19,433 nucleotides of DNA from Candidatus Cloacimonadota bacterium (GCA_028681035.1 JAQUJJ010000064.1:1-19433); one strand, 5' to 3'; shown: positions 1-10,022, numbered from the stretch's first letter. Notes: a model not told the origin generated them from the sequence alone. A program made the numbers and translations.

Positions 1-221
1 CTAACGTATCTGAAGACACAGATTGAATAACGAATCAGATTAGTTGCCAACGTCAGCTCTTTGTTTGTCTCTTTCAATAAATACCTTCCTTCTTTCTCCA
101 CAGACGCTTTTTTGAATATCTCTTCAATAAAAGCATTGGATAAATAGGAGTCAGTTCTTTTTCGCAAAAAGTATGCATTCTCGTTAAGAACCAGATTTGC
201 AATATCGTTTAGCTCATCCAT
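1..221 (-). CDS. Unrecognised protein, N-terminal 73 residues only
   Basis: An open frame starts at an ATG whose first base is 221 and runs off the left edge with no stop (73 complete codons). The upstream AAGGAG, about 8 bases before the ATG, is a strong ribosome site. The start lies 10 bases after the stop of the Res-like gene, so this is very likely the fourth gene of the restriction-modification operon. The visible part starts MDELNDIANLVLNENAYF and is rich in charged and leucine residues, apparently mostly helical, with no signal peptide, membrane segment or motif that I recognise. It could be an accessory protein of the defence operon or an unrelated passenger; I cannot assign a function. 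Confidence 0.65.
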   Translation of the reverse strand, partial: MDELNDIANLVLNENAYFLRKRTDSYLSNAFIEEIFKKASVEKEGRYLLKETNKELTLATNLIRYSICVFRYV

Positions 222-231
222 ATAATACTCC

Positions 232-3200
232 TTACACGTGTAATAATAGATTGTCTATGTAACCTTGCTCTTCCATAAACACCACATTATTCTTCAGATA
301 CTCATCTGGATTGTAGCCCCGGAGCTTTAGCTCTTGTTTGGGAGTCCAGGACAATATCCAGCTACTAAGGATTACATTGGGATCGGCAAGCCTTGTCTCG
401 ATCTCTTTGATACGCTTGTGGAACTGGATTTTCTCGCTGTTTATCCCTTCATGCATCAGTCCATGAGGTTCGATAAAGTGAACATACTGCTTATCTTCAG
501 ATAAAATCCAAAGGATAAAATCGGGATGGAAGTTACCAGCTTCAAAGAAGCCAACTCCCTTTCCTCTGCTGAGATTTCTTAAGAGATATAGCTCCAGTCC
601 TTTATCTTTCATAACTTTCTTGTTCTTATCGCACCAAGCTTTCAAATCTGTAATAAACTGATACTCACTTTCATTAAATGCCACTGGCAGGATTGTGATG
701 TTACCGCCATTACGAACATGAAACAGGGGCTGAAAGAGGTGCCTGCCAAAGTTGCAAGCTCTGAGATCACCTACTGATAGTAGCTCATCTTTTTTGTCAT
801 TTATCTCTTGTTTGAGCCCTTCTATTTGCTGGATCACCGTGACGTCATCTCCATCAACTATAAGCCGATAGACCTCATCAGAAGGCAGATTATCATCTTC
901 GCGGGTAAGTTCTCTTAGTTCCAAGCGTGGCTCTATGAAGGACTTCTTACAGAAGTTATAGTATTTCTCGCTAAAGCGCTTGACCAGTTCTGTAGCAATC
1001 TGCTGCAGTATCAGCACTTCATCATAGTTTTGAGGTGTGAGCCTTGTTTCGGGTAGATACAGTTTGTACCAGGATGAATCCGAGAGTAAGCTGATAATCC
1101 CTTGCTTAGATAGGTTGAGGTTGTGCCAGCTTTTTTCCCGTTTAAAGCGTTCCAGTTCGAAATACAAGCGATCCATGTCCAGGAGGCTGATCTGCTTGCT
1201 TTTCAGCTTCACTTCGTCCTTAACCCCATCCTGAACTGTTCCACGGGACTTAATCGTCTGAATTCGGGGATACCAATCCGATACGACAGGATTCCTCTGC
1301 AAATACTGAGGAACTGAGCATATGGTAGGCACAGGGCCGTCTTTCTTAAAGTCGTATTCCAAGCCATCTTTCTTTTTCTTGGGTCTCAGGATTTTGAGCT
1401 TCTTGCCAAAATCGGCAGTCACATTCATAGGGATGGTAATAACAAGCCTTTTCTCATTGCCCGGCAAGCCTTCATCCCGCAGATATTGTCTGAACTTATC
1501 CATGAAGTCTGCTTCGATGCCAAAGACATTCAAGGTTTCGATATCTTCGATGAAATTGGGCTTTGTGGTGGCATAAGTATGCCCACTGCGCTTTAGACTC
1601 CAATCGTAGCCTTTGAGGCGCACACCGCGCCCAAATAGCTGGATTATTTGCGTTCCTTCGCTCTTACCCACATGCATAAGTCCCATCGTACTCACTCTCC
1701 AGCAATCCCAGCCTTCAACGAACTTCTTGGAACCGATCAACAGATTGATGGGAGAGGAGGAATCCTTCACTGAAGCAAACATCGCCTCACTAAAATCACT
1801 ATCCCCCACAATAAGCTGGATATCGCTCTGATTTGCGATCTTTTCAATGTGATCACACAAGCCCTTGGCATCACCTACATTTATCAAACCAAAGGGTGTA
1901 TCACTGTTACCGAGATACAAAGCCACTTCTCCGGAATCGCCCTTGATCCTATCCATTCGGAGTTGTCCATTGGCAGGATTATTGAAAAGTTGTGCCAAAA
2001 TATCTCGATAAAGCGCTTCAATCCCAAATTGAGAACTAATAGATTTTAGCAGGTAATTGAAGGAATGGGCAAAGATGTCGTTTCCATTATCATCAAGCAG
2101 CCCGGTGCTGTTGCCATTGTCATAGAGAATTCGCTGAATGCTGCTTTGGAACACAGCAGAATTACTTAAGAACTTAGCAATAAAGACAATTATCTGACCA
2201 ACGTCAGAGAGTAATTCTTCACTGGGAAGCTCGATTTCTTGTTTACCTTTTTTCTTGGTAACAGTACTCCCTACAAAGACCCAAAGAGGTTTTTCCAGAT
2301 TGAAGGGCTCGAGCTCCTGTTTTTTATCAGCATATACCTTTAGCTGCTGGTAGTATTTGAGCAGACAAGCTGTCAAATACACATCCTGAACCTGTGAATA
2401 GGTCTTGGGCAGGTTTAATATTTGATAGTCCTTACCAAAGCCATCCTCATAAAACCAGCGATAGGAGTAATCGAAGATAATAGTCTTGGCATAGCTATCT
2501 TCAAAGGTCTTGTTACCGGCAGCAGCAACCGCTTGGGCAAAGGTGGCAGAATACTCAAAAGTGAAGCCTTTGGCGCAGAGTTCTGAACGTCTGGTAAACC
2601 ATACCCCTTCTTCTTTTCCGCTCATGCCCCGATGCCCTTCATCTACCAAGAGCAGGTTTTGATCTCCCAGGCTGCGGGTGGCAATAGTATTGGGTCCTTC
2701 GGTATCACCCAATTTGGTGATTTCAATCACATCTATCATGTCCAGGCTACCACTTTGCTTAGTGTTTAACCTCTGTGCAAAGCTGAATCCGCTCAATTTA
2801 AGCTCTTCCAAATGCTGTTCGCTAAGGCGTTCATTGGGGCTCAGCAGGATAACCCGGGATATTTCGCTACCCTCACGGGACTTCTTGGCATAATTGCGGA
2901 ACTGCAGGAGATTCACATGCATCAGCAGTGTCTTACCGCTGCCTGTGGCATTTTGCAGACAGAGCTTATTCAAATCATCCAAGGAATAGGGGTCGATATC
3001 CTGAAAGCCTGTCCATTTTGCATTAAAGCGCTCCACATAGCCGTTCAGGTCTTCCAAGAGCTTCTCTTTATCCGTAAAATAGCGATCCAGATAGATTTCC
3101 ACAAAGAGCAGGGTGAGCCATTGAAAATACTTCCAGACTATGGGACGGCTACGCATCGTGTTGATATTTCTGGTATAGGAAACAATGTTCTCTTCATAGA

Positions 3201-3462
3201 TGAGGAGCTGCTCTTTACTGATAGGGTGGAACTCATTATAGAATAGTTCACTCTCCACCAGAGCATGATAGAACCTATGTAAGCCATCGGTGTCATAGCC
3301 TTCCAATCGGCTGTCTCGGATCGGTGCTGCCAGCTTGTGGAAGGGTTTGGTATTATCTTTATACTCCAAGAGCGGATCAATCCCAAATTGACTCATCAGC
3401 CACTGGTTCAGGAGCAGTTTATTGGTGAATTTATGATTCTGTAAGGTCGCTTTACGAGCCAT
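232..3462 (-). CDS. res: Type III Res-like DEAD/DEAH helicase with C-terminal nuclease-like region
   Basis: Predicted superfamily 2 helicase/translocase of 1076 residues, the likely restriction subunit of the operon. Visible motifs are Walker A ATGSGKT (172-178, Lys177), the DEGH box (274-277), an SAT motif shortly after it, and a C-terminal helicase lobe with EGWD and QLFGRGVR. Near the C-terminus a PD-(D/E)XK-like pattern appears: FHPDF with Asp981, then FIEPHG with Glu998. Type III Res enzymes usually have Lys two residues after the acidic residue; here it is His1000. I chose the ATG at 3462 over a GTG at 3477 because it forms a TAATG overlap with the methyltransferase stop and has GGGAG about 8 bases upstream. 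In type III systems Res uses ATP to scan DNA and cleaves unmodified sites with Mod. Sequence specificity cannot be read here. Confidence in the helicase class is high, in the nuclease moderate. Confidence 0.88.
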   Translation of the reverse strand: MARKATLQNHKFTNKLLLNQWLMSQFGIDPLLEYKDNTKPFHKLAAPIRDSRLEGYDTDGLHRFYHALVESELFYNEFHPISKEQLLIYEENIVSYTRNINTMRSRPIVWKYFQWLTLLFVEIYLDRYFTDKEKLLEDLNGYVERFNAKWTGFQDIDPYSLDDLNKLCLQNATGSGKTLLMHVNLLQFRNYAKKSREGSEISRVILLSPNERLSEQHLEELKLSGFSFAQRLNTKQSGSLDMIDVIEITKLGDTEGPNTIATRSLGDQNLLLVDEGHRGMSGKEEGVWFTRRSELCAKGFTFEYSATFAQAVAAAGNKTFEDSYAKTIIFDYSYRWFYEDGFGKDYQILNLPKTYSQVQDVYLTACLLKYYQQLKVYADKKQELEPFNLEKPLWVFVGSTVTKKKGKQEIELPSEELLSDVGQIIVFIAKFLSNSAVFQSSIQRILYDNGNSTGLLDDNGNDIFAHSFNYLLKSISSQFGIEALYRDILAQLFNNPANGQLRMDRIKGDSGEVALYLGNSDTPFGLINVGDAKGLCDHIEKIANQSDIQLIVGDSDFSEAMFASVKDSSSPINLLIGSKKFVEGWDCWRVSTMGLMHVGKSEGTQIIQLFGRGVRLKGYDWSLKRSGHTYATTKPNFIEDIETLNVFGIEADFMDKFRQYLRDEGLPGNEKRLVITIPMNVTADFGKKLKILRPKKKKDGLEYDFKKDGPVPTICSVPQYLQRNPVVSDWYPRIQTIKSRGTVQDGVKDEVKLKSKQISLLDMDRLYFELERFKREKSWHNLNLSKQGIISLLSDSSWYKLYLPETRLTPQNYDEVLILQQIATELVKRFSEKYYNFCKKSFIEPRLELRELTREDDNLPSDEVYRLIVDGDDVTVIQQIEGLKQEINDKKDELLSVGDLRACNFGRHLFQPLFHVRNGGNITILPVAFNESEYQFITDLKAWCDKNKKVMKDKGLELYLLRNLSRGKGVGFFEAGNFHPDFILWILSEDKQYVHFIEPHGLMHEGINSEKIQFHKRIKEIETRLADPNVILSSWILSWTPKQELKLRGYNPDEYLKNNVVFMEEQGYIDNLLLHV

Positions 3463-6400
3463 TAGTTTTGCTCCCACATCCGTTTCATAAACTCTTCCTC
3501 AATTAGCCGCACCTTCCAGGTATCGCCATCCTTTTGCAGGTTAGGCAGGTTGTTACTGCCATTTACATAGATGGTATCAAATTCCCAGTCCAGGGTACTG
3601 ATGCGGTTCTTCTGGAACCATGCGTCCAAGATTAGGTTATCCTCTTCCAGGTTTCCGGTCAGCTTGCGCCAAACGATAAGCACCTTTTCTTTTAAGCCAT
3701 CGTTGGGGCTATAGGGATTCTTGGGCACCCAGCCTTCCACCTTGCGAATCCACCATTTGCCATCAGGAATCTGTTTGAAATCTCCATTAATAATCAGCTT
3801 GGTATCCTGATCCTCAGGTAAATCCGGGTCTGGCAAGCGAGTGAAGACTGTTGTTAATGATTGTGGAATTCCCATATGCACTAATCTAAGACCAATCAGA
3901 TAATTAAATGTCTCGATCAAATCCACTGACTTCTCTATGTACTCATCACTACCGGGCTTTTTCACTTTTAGCACATAGGAGGTGGGATCAGTGAAAGCAT
4001 CGATATTGAGTAAGCTCTGGCTGCCCTTGCTCTCAACATCCAGCATATAGTGAAGCAGGTAGTCTTCTTGGAGTGATGCATTAGCTGCTATGGTTTTATC
4101 TCTGATGGTCTCGTTTTGTAGAACCAGATTGTTAAGGGTATCTTCATAGCCTTCCAATCTAAGATACTTAAAACAATGGGTGATACCTGTATCTCTGTTC
4201 TTGGGTTTACCATCTTTCCAGTCATTACAATAAACTACCTTACTGATACGGGGCTTTAGGACGGTATTAAAATAGTCACCCATTTCGGCCAGTATGTACT
4301 TGCGATGACCCTTATCCTCTCGATTTAGGTTTATAACCGCATGACCCGAAGTGCCAGAGCCAGCAAAGTAATCTAAAACGATCGGATTTTTCACTAGATT
4401 TGTCCCAGCCTGAATACAATCAACATTCGTAAATATTGATTTGGGGTATGTAAATGGATTTCCTGGTAAAATCTGATTTAGTATTTGTGTGCCATGATTA
4501 TTGGCAGAATACTTCGAGTCAGTCCAGCATGATTTATAATTAAACGTCTTCTTTTTTCGTTTAATGTCGTAGGTGTCTCTTTGCTTCAAATAATGTACAA
4601 TGAGTTCGTCTTTGATAGATTCGATAGTATGTCTGGCAAATCTCCATTTTCTTTCAATACCTTGTGGATCAATTGGATATACTTCAATTGTGCCATCAGG
4701 AAGGATTTCATTTACTTTGGGGTGATGGTCATTGGGGCATACATCTCCAAACCCAACTATCTTATCTCCCTCAATTTTGATTGCATAGAAACAACTAGCT
4801 CCAGATGTTCTAAGAGATTCATCACCAGTTACATCCCGCAAATTACGGATATCCCAATCTCTTTCATCTTCCCTTAATTGCTCAGATATATATCTGCCTG
4901 GTTTCGGATATAGAAAATATGCAAATTCGTGTGTATATGTGAAATTATCTCCTTGTTGGCCAGATGGATTATGAACCACAGATATGCAACTTTTTTCATG
5001 TTCAGGATAGTGTTCAGATAATAAACAACCAAGAACCTCTTGCTCAACTTCATCTATAGCCACGATTTGAACTCCTGTACTACCCAACAAACCCTTGGCT
5101 GCATCTATGCGATTATCAATAAGGCAAAGCCATGAGGAGTCTTTGTATGTATTTTTATACAGTATTTCTGAGGATTTGGCATTGTATGGGGGATCAATGT
5201 AAATGCATTTTACTTGTTCTCTATATCTCTCAATTAATAGATTGATCATCTGGAAGTTCTCACTATGAATAAGTAAGCCATCACACTGTTCATCAAAACC
5301 TTGTATTGAGCTCAGCAACTTGGCTTTAAATACTTCGTCAAAGAAGCGAGTATCCAGCATCAGTTTGTCGTTAACCTTGAGAAAGTTTATGGTGAGAGGA
5401 TTGGTAAATGCCGGACAGGTAGTATCACCTTCGATCTCATCAATTGCATAAAGCTTTATCCATTCATCTATCTGCTCTTTGTTGGCTATTATCTGCTGAT
5501 ATAGCTCTTCCGGTATCCGGTCGAGGGTAATGCAGTAGTTTGTCTCAACCACGAATTTCTTTTTGAGCCAGAGCTTCTTTTGGAAGTCCTCAAGCTGAGC
5601 CATAAACTCTATTAGCTTAATAGCTATTTTACGCAGGACTTTGATCTTGGCAAGATAGTCTTCCACTTTGGGAGCTTCAGCGTTTTCGATGTCATCCAGG
5701 CGCATAATTTCGTTTTTGATATAGAAATCCAGCTCACGTTTGAGGAAGGCACCCAGGTTTTTATGAATGAAGTAGTCCATCGTATTGCGTGCTGTATACT
5801 GGTTTATGTACTTAGTCAGTAGGATTCTATCTTTCTCTTTCTCTGTGGGAATAATGGTCGATAGCTGCTGATAGTATGTAGCCATTGATGGCTCTATCTT
5901 TAGGGCATTCATGATGCATGATAAGGCATCTTTATTTAGGGCATCCTGCTTGGCTCCTGCTTGGTCAGGTCGGTATTCAAAGTTAATGATCTGTTCATTC
6001 TTTTCATTTAGCTCCACCGGGTTGTCTTTATGGATGAGGAAGTAGCGTTTGGTGGCATCACTGGCTTTCACATTGGCATGATCGCCTTCGGTGGCATCTA
6101 TAATGCGGAAGTGGAGTTTAAGTCCTTCGGGGACACTGCTGTCATCGAGATCAATCTCTTCATCACTCTTCTTCTTGGTTTCCTTCAATGCTTTAATAGC
6201 TTCGGTGAGATTGACGGTATAATTGGCAAAATACTCAGTGGTTTTGATGTAGTATTGGTCGGCATTTGCCCAATGCAGCTTTACTTCTTCTCCGTTATAG
6301 GGGATGGAGAAAGGGGCTGCCTTTCCCGGTGTTTCTCTGGTATAGTATCGTCTGGAGATAAAGTCGCCATCATCGTAATAGCGTTCAAAGAACCGATAGA

Positions 6401-6749
6401 GATGGTCATATATCTCTGCTTCAGAACTGGCACTATCTTTGATGGCATCATATTTCGCACGAGCTTCCATAACTTTGGGAGTAACTTCTGGGTCTGGTGC
6501 CCCGAAATCTATGGCAGTTTGGATGGCATTGTCCAGTTCTTGTTTTAGCTTGTCTTTCTTGGTTTCATCCACTTGTCCAAAGGTATCTTGGATTACCTGT
6601 AACAGATCATTTTCTATGAAACTACTGACCTGCTCAGATTTAGCATGCATAATCCTGTAAAAACCAAAATCCAGATCAGGTTGATTGAGTTGGAACAGCT
6701 CTTTGAGTTTATTTATCAGCTTAGACCGTAATTGGTCGGTAGTAGGCAT
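3462..6749 (-). CDS. mod: Large beta-class DNA methyltransferase (type III Mod-like)
   Basis: Predicted site-specific DNA amino-methyltransferase of 1095 residues, probably modifying adenine with S-adenosylmethionine. The catalytic motif IV is DPPY (Asp519-Tyr522) and the cofactor motif I is FAGSGT (from Phe795). Motif IV before motif I is the beta-class order found in type III Mod proteins, so target recognition should lie between them. Typical Mod proteins are about 600-700 residues; this one carries roughly 500 extra N-terminal residues with no motif I recognise, perhaps for docking with the two helicases. The ATG at 6749, six bases after AAGGAG, is better placed than the in-frame TTG at 6752. 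It follows the SNF2 stop by 10 bases and overlaps the next start by one base. The segment encoding the probable recognition domain is AT-rich compared with its flanks. A BREX- or DISARM-type methylase is an alternative, but the partner genes of those systems are absent. Confidence 0.88.
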   Translation of the reverse strand: MPTTDQLRSKLINKLKELFQLNQPDLDFGFYRIMHAKSEQVSSFIENDLLQVIQDTFGQVDETKKDKLKQELDNAIQTAIDFGAPDPEVTPKVMEARAKYDAIKDSASSEAEIYDHLYRFFERYYDDGDFISRRYYTRETPGKAAPFSIPYNGEEVKLHWANADQYYIKTTEYFANYTVNLTEAIKALKETKKKSDEEIDLDDSSVPEGLKLHFRIIDATEGDHANVKASDATKRYFLIHKDNPVELNEKNEQIINFEYRPDQAGAKQDALNKDALSCIMNALKIEPSMATYYQQLSTIIPTEKEKDRILLTKYINQYTARNTMDYFIHKNLGAFLKRELDFYIKNEIMRLDDIENAEAPKVEDYLAKIKVLRKIAIKLIEFMAQLEDFQKKLWLKKKFVVETNYCITLDRIPEELYQQIIANKEQIDEWIKLYAIDEIEGDTTCPAFTNPLTINFLKVNDKLMLDTRFFDEVFKAKLLSSIQGFDEQCDGLLIHSENFQMINLLIERYREQVKCIYIDPPYNAKSSEILYKNTYKDSSWLCLIDNRIDAAKGLLGSTGVQIVAIDEVEQEVLGCLLSEHYPEHEKSCISVVHNPSGQQGDNFTYTHEFAYFLYPKPGRYISEQLREDERDWDIRNLRDVTGDESLRTSGASCFYAIKIEGDKIVGFGDVCPNDHHPKVNEILPDGTIEVYPIDPQGIERKWRFARHTIESIKDELIVHYLKQRDTYDIKRKKKTFNYKSCWTDSKYSANNHGTQILNQILPGNPFTYPKSIFTNVDCIQAGTNLVKNPIVLDYFAGSGTSGHAVINLNREDKGHRKYILAEMGDYFNTVLKPRISKVVYCNDWKDGKPKNRDTGITHCFKYLRLEGYEDTLNNLVLQNETIRDKTIAANASLQEDYLLHYMLDVESKGSQSLLNIDAFTDPTSYVLKVKKPGSDEYIEKSVDLIETFNYLIGLRLVHMGIPQSLTTVFTRLPDPDLPEDQDTKLIINGDFKQIPDGKWWIRKVEGWVPKNPYSPNDGLKEKVLIVWRKLTGNLEEDNLILDAWFQKNRISTLDWEFDTIYVNGSNNLPNLQKDGDTWKVRLIEEEFMKRMWEQN

Positions 6750-6759
6750 CAATATCTCC

Positions 6760-9648
6760 TTATACTACTTTCCACCGGATGGTGAAGAGGGTTGTAGTTT
6801 TTGTCTTTTGTTTCAGTCTATGAGACAGTGCATCAATCAGCTTATCTCTTTTTTCGGCAATCTGGTCTTCTGTGTCAAATATCTTCTCACGCAATTTGCG
6901 TTTCTTCTTTTCCAGTTTGGCGATGTCTTCCTGTAAATCGTGCTGTTCTTTCAAAGTGGGGCTTTGACGGCAAAGACGCTGCTTTTCACGAATCTGCCTT
7001 TTGATATCATCCAATTCCCGCTCGACAGATTTTACCATGTCATCTGCCCATTTCTCCAGTTGTTCACGGGCTTCGGTAAAGTGCTTGTTATTCTCTTCCA
7101 GATTCTTTGCCAAAGTAGCTTCTACGTGTCTTTCAGCATTATCTTTCAGGTTTACATCCGCAGGTATTACATCGAGATTCTGGTCTGAGACAGAGCCATT
7201 GCATAGGAACAGCTTTTCGCAGGTCTCCTGGTCGAGGCTATTGCCTGCATCATCCAAGGCAGTGAAGAGCAGATACTCTTCTGTATCCAGAGAGTTTACG
7301 GCAAGCAGGTCGAGCCTTAAGTATCCGCTCTTGCCTATCAGTTGTTCAATAAGAGTGATTCTTGTGGAGTGTTTAGTAATGTCAAATACTACTTCCACGG
7401 GAGGGCATGCTTTCTTTTTACCTTGCTCCAGCACGTATTCACCCAAGGGATGGCTCATGCGATAGAGAAACTCATTTCCGAAGTTTTCGCTATCTTTGGA
7501 GATCAGGCGATATGTCCCGGTACGGCTGTTTTTACATGGAGCTTTCTTCAATTTGAAAGTATGGTGTTGGTCGTTAAAGGCTGCTTCAGTGGTCAGGATG
7601 TGTTTGGTGAGTTGCCAGAAGAGTTTACCTATCTTGTCCAAAGCCTCTACGGCATCAGTATGGTTTGCTTTGAGGCGTTCATGAACATCCTCATCAAAGT
7701 GTTCCAAGAGCTTACGGCGAGTATCTTTCATCCGGGTTTGGATTGTATCTTCCAGATCTTTCTGAAGTTTGTTAAAAGCTGTTGCAATCTCCTCCGCAGT
7801 ACGGCATTGCTGATAAATCTCCAGCACTTTACGTTCGAAATCAACTCCCGATTCCAATGAGCCGAGGACATCATCAGAAGCACCAAAGACACCGGAAAAC
7901 AAGTGAAACTTCTCCGAGAGGATTACAAACACTCTTTGGTCTGCTTCATTACGTTCATTCAAGAAATTGATCACTACCACATCGTGCTTCTGTCCATAAC
8001 GATGGCAGCGACCAATCCTCTGCTCAATGCGCTGGGGATTCCAAGGCAGGTCGTAATTGATCACCATGGAGCAGAATTGCAGGTTCAAGCCTTCAGCACC
8101 CGCTTCAGTGGCAATCAGGATGCTGGAATGATCTCTAAAGCGTTCTATGATTGCAGTGCGCAGATCAACCTGTTTGGAACCTGAAGATCTGCCATTGGTT
8201 TGATTTGCAGCCAACCATTCAGTGTAGATTTGACCCGTAGCATCGTCTTTATTGGAACCATTGAAGGTGAGTACTTCTCCGGCATAGCCGTTGGCTTCCA
8301 GATAATCCTTGAGCCAGGCTTGGGTGCGTCTGGATTCTGTGAAAACCACTGCTTTGCGAGCTGCTCCCATGTTTTGCATTTGGGAAAAGCCGATATCTAA
8401 GGCTGTTAGTAATGCCTTGGACTTAGAATCCACCCCGAAGCTTCTGGCAGTATCTATATAGCCATTCAGGGCTTTTATTTCAGCATCTAATTTGGCTATG
8501 TCAATTTGGAGAGGACGATCTGCTTCAGGAGGAGTGACAGGTTCAGTCTCAGTTTCCAGGTCTTCCTGATCCTCTAAAAGCTCATCCAGTAAGTCATCAT
8601 CTATATAATCGTCTATAATTAGTTGTTGTAAGGCACTTTGCTCTTTAAGAAAATCCTGCCTCAGTTTAACTAAGCGGTCTCTGATAATCTCCAGTGTACC
8701 TGCTACCGCATGGGGTGAGGAAGCCAGTACTTTGCGTACCAGAAGGATGAGCAGATGTTTCTGCCCTTGAGGGAGAGCATAGTTGTCCTCTGTTTTTAGA
8801 AATTCAGAAACGCCCATATACAAATCGTGTTCTCGTTCGGTGGGGGTGAAAGGGCGGGTAATGGGTCTGCGTTCTGTGAATTTCACATATTCCAGTACCT
8901 GGCTGCGGAGGGTCCTCCAGCAAAAGGTCTGTAAGCGTTCTTTCAAATCGCTGAGGCTACCACCGGAATTCATATATTGGGAACGGAATGAAGGCAGATC
9001 ACCAAACAGGTTTTCATCAATCAGAGTTGATAATCCGTATAGTTCAGTAAGAGAGTTTTGCAAAGGAGTGGCTGTAAGAAGTATCTTTTTGATACCTTCG
9101 GTTGCTCTGCGAATCTCTTGTCCCAGTTTATTGCTCTGCCTGTAAGCATTGCGCAGCTTATGGGCTTCATCAATAACCACTAAATCCCATGGGAGCAATT
9201 TGATAGAACTGGCATTCTGCCCAGCATAATGCATGGAGACAATTACTATTTGCTTAGTATCGAAGGGGTTGTCGTGACCTTTCTTTTTCAGGTCTTTGGC
9301 TGTTTTCGCATCCAGTACATGCACAGGGAGATTGAACTTCTCTTGCATCTCCAAAGCCCATTGCTTTCTCAGTGAAGCAGGGCTGATTATCAGGATTCTG
9401 CGTTTTCTTTCTGCCCAATACTGACAGATAGTCAAGCCGGCTTCAATAGTCTTACCCAGTCCAACTTCATCTGCCAATAAAACACCCTTAGATATCGGGG
9501 AGCGTAAACTGAACAGGGAAGCTTCAATCTGATGGGGATTGAGATCAACGCAGGCATCGAATAGAGCTCTACCTACTCTATCTACGCCTGCCCCACCAAT
9601 ACGGCTGAGCTCGTACGCATAGTACTTTGCATGGAAGTCCGTAATCAT
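6760..9648 (-). CDS. SNF2-family helicase of restriction-modification operon
   Basis: SNF2/Swi2-type ATPase of 962 residues, first gene of the operon. It has GLGKT (Lys66), DEAH (160-163), an LTATP motif, and in the second lobe GAEGLNL followed by NPQRIEQRIGRCHRYGQ (about residues 535-552), the classic SNF2 motifs V and VI. An acidic, low-complexity stretch at about 355-390 and a long charged coiled-coil-like region near the C-terminus suggest partner binding. The ORF opens upstream at 9726, but I chose ATG 9648 because the text after it (MITDFHAKYYAYEL, then DLNPHQIEA) resembles the usual start of this family, whereas the upstream residues look like untranslated DNA; the ribosome site (AGGCAGG) is only modest. 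A SNF2 helicase upstream of a Mod-Res pair presumably makes this a three-component system. DISARM class 1 also has a SNF2 helicase next to a methylase, but drmA, drmB and drmC are not seen here. Confidence 0.86.
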   Translation of the reverse strand: MITDFHAKYYAYELSRIGGAGVDRVGRALFDACVDLNPHQIEASLFSLRSPISKGVLLADEVGLGKTIEAGLTICQYWAERKRRILIISPASLRKQWALEMQEKFNLPVHVLDAKTAKDLKKKGHDNPFDTKQIVIVSMHYAGQNASSIKLLPWDLVVIDEAHKLRNAYRQSNKLGQEIRRATEGIKKILLTATPLQNSLTELYGLSTLIDENLFGDLPSFRSQYMNSGGSLSDLKERLQTFCWRTLRSQVLEYVKFTERRPITRPFTPTEREHDLYMGVSEFLKTEDNYALPQGQKHLLILLVRKVLASSPHAVAGTLEIIRDRLVKLRQDFLKEQSALQQLIIDDYIDDDLLDELLEDQEDLETETEPVTPPEADRPLQIDIAKLDAEIKALNGYIDTARSFGVDSKSKALLTALDIGFSQMQNMGAARKAVVFTESRRTQAWLKDYLEANGYAGEVLTFNGSNKDDATGQIYTEWLAANQTNGRSSGSKQVDLRTAIIERFRDHSSILIATEAGAEGLNLQFCSMVINYDLPWNPQRIEQRIGRCHRYGQKHDVVVINFLNERNEADQRVFVILSEKFHLFSGVFGASDDVLGSLESGVDFERKVLEIYQQCRTAEEIATAFNKLQKDLEDTIQTRMKDTRRKLLEHFDEDVHERLKANHTDAVEALDKIGKLFWQLTKHILTTEAAFNDQHHTFKLKKAPCKNSRTGTYRLISKDSENFGNEFLYRMSHPLGEYVLEQGKKKACPPVEVVFDITKHSTRITLIEQLIGKSGYLRLDLLAVNSLDTEEYLLFTALDDAGNSLDQETCEKLFLCNGSVSDQNLDVIPADVNLKDNAERHVEATLAKNLEENNKHFTEAREQLEKWADDMVKSVERELDDIKRQIREKQRLCRQSPTLKEQHDLQEDIAKLEKKKRKLREKIFDTEDQIAEKRDKLIDALSHRLKQKTKTTTLFTIRWKVV

Positions 9649-9872
9649 TCGCCTGCCTATAATAACTATATTTTTATGAGATATCCTATAAATCTTCGAT
9701 GCTACAAGATGAAGTATTGAGAACAATACTACTTCTGGATTAGTCTCATTCTGTCAATCACAAATTCCTTTGCATCTGTTAACATCTTTTGCGTTTATCG
9801 AGCAGCAGAGTGTTAGAATTGTTTCACAGGATAAGAAGGACATCAAACAGTTCCTGTCCAAACTGAAGTCAT

Positions 9873-9886
9873 CAACCTCGAGGTTG
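9873..9886. repeat. 14-bp perfect palindrome
   Basis: CAACCTCGAGGTTG is a perfect two-fold symmetric sequence, much more GC-rich than its surroundings. It lies between the two divergent operons, about 225 bases upstream of SNF2 and 240 bases upstream of the rightward promoter. Its size and symmetry suit a dimeric repressor's operator, but no regulator gene is present in the window and a chance palindrome is possible. Confidence 0.4.
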
Positions 9887-10022
9887 TATAGATCGTCTGC
9901 AATAAATCAATTTTAATGCCCTTAGGATGCGTTTTGATTAAGATTGCAGTGATTGGTCTATTCTGCTGTAACTATGCCCACAGAGGCTGTTATTGGCGCA
10001 GATGCCAGCTTAGTAGCTTTAA

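Noticed and set aside
6030..7860. Several plus-strand frames of 83-172 codons opposite Mod and SNF2
   Set aside because: They are antisense to clearly coding regions, share no family features, and are expected by chance in long genes.
232..9648. DISARM or BREX system
   Set aside because: A SNF2 helicase and a methylase recall DISARM class 1, but no drmA, drmB or drmC is present, and no BREX brxA/B/C or pglZ gene is present. Mod-Res architecture fits better.
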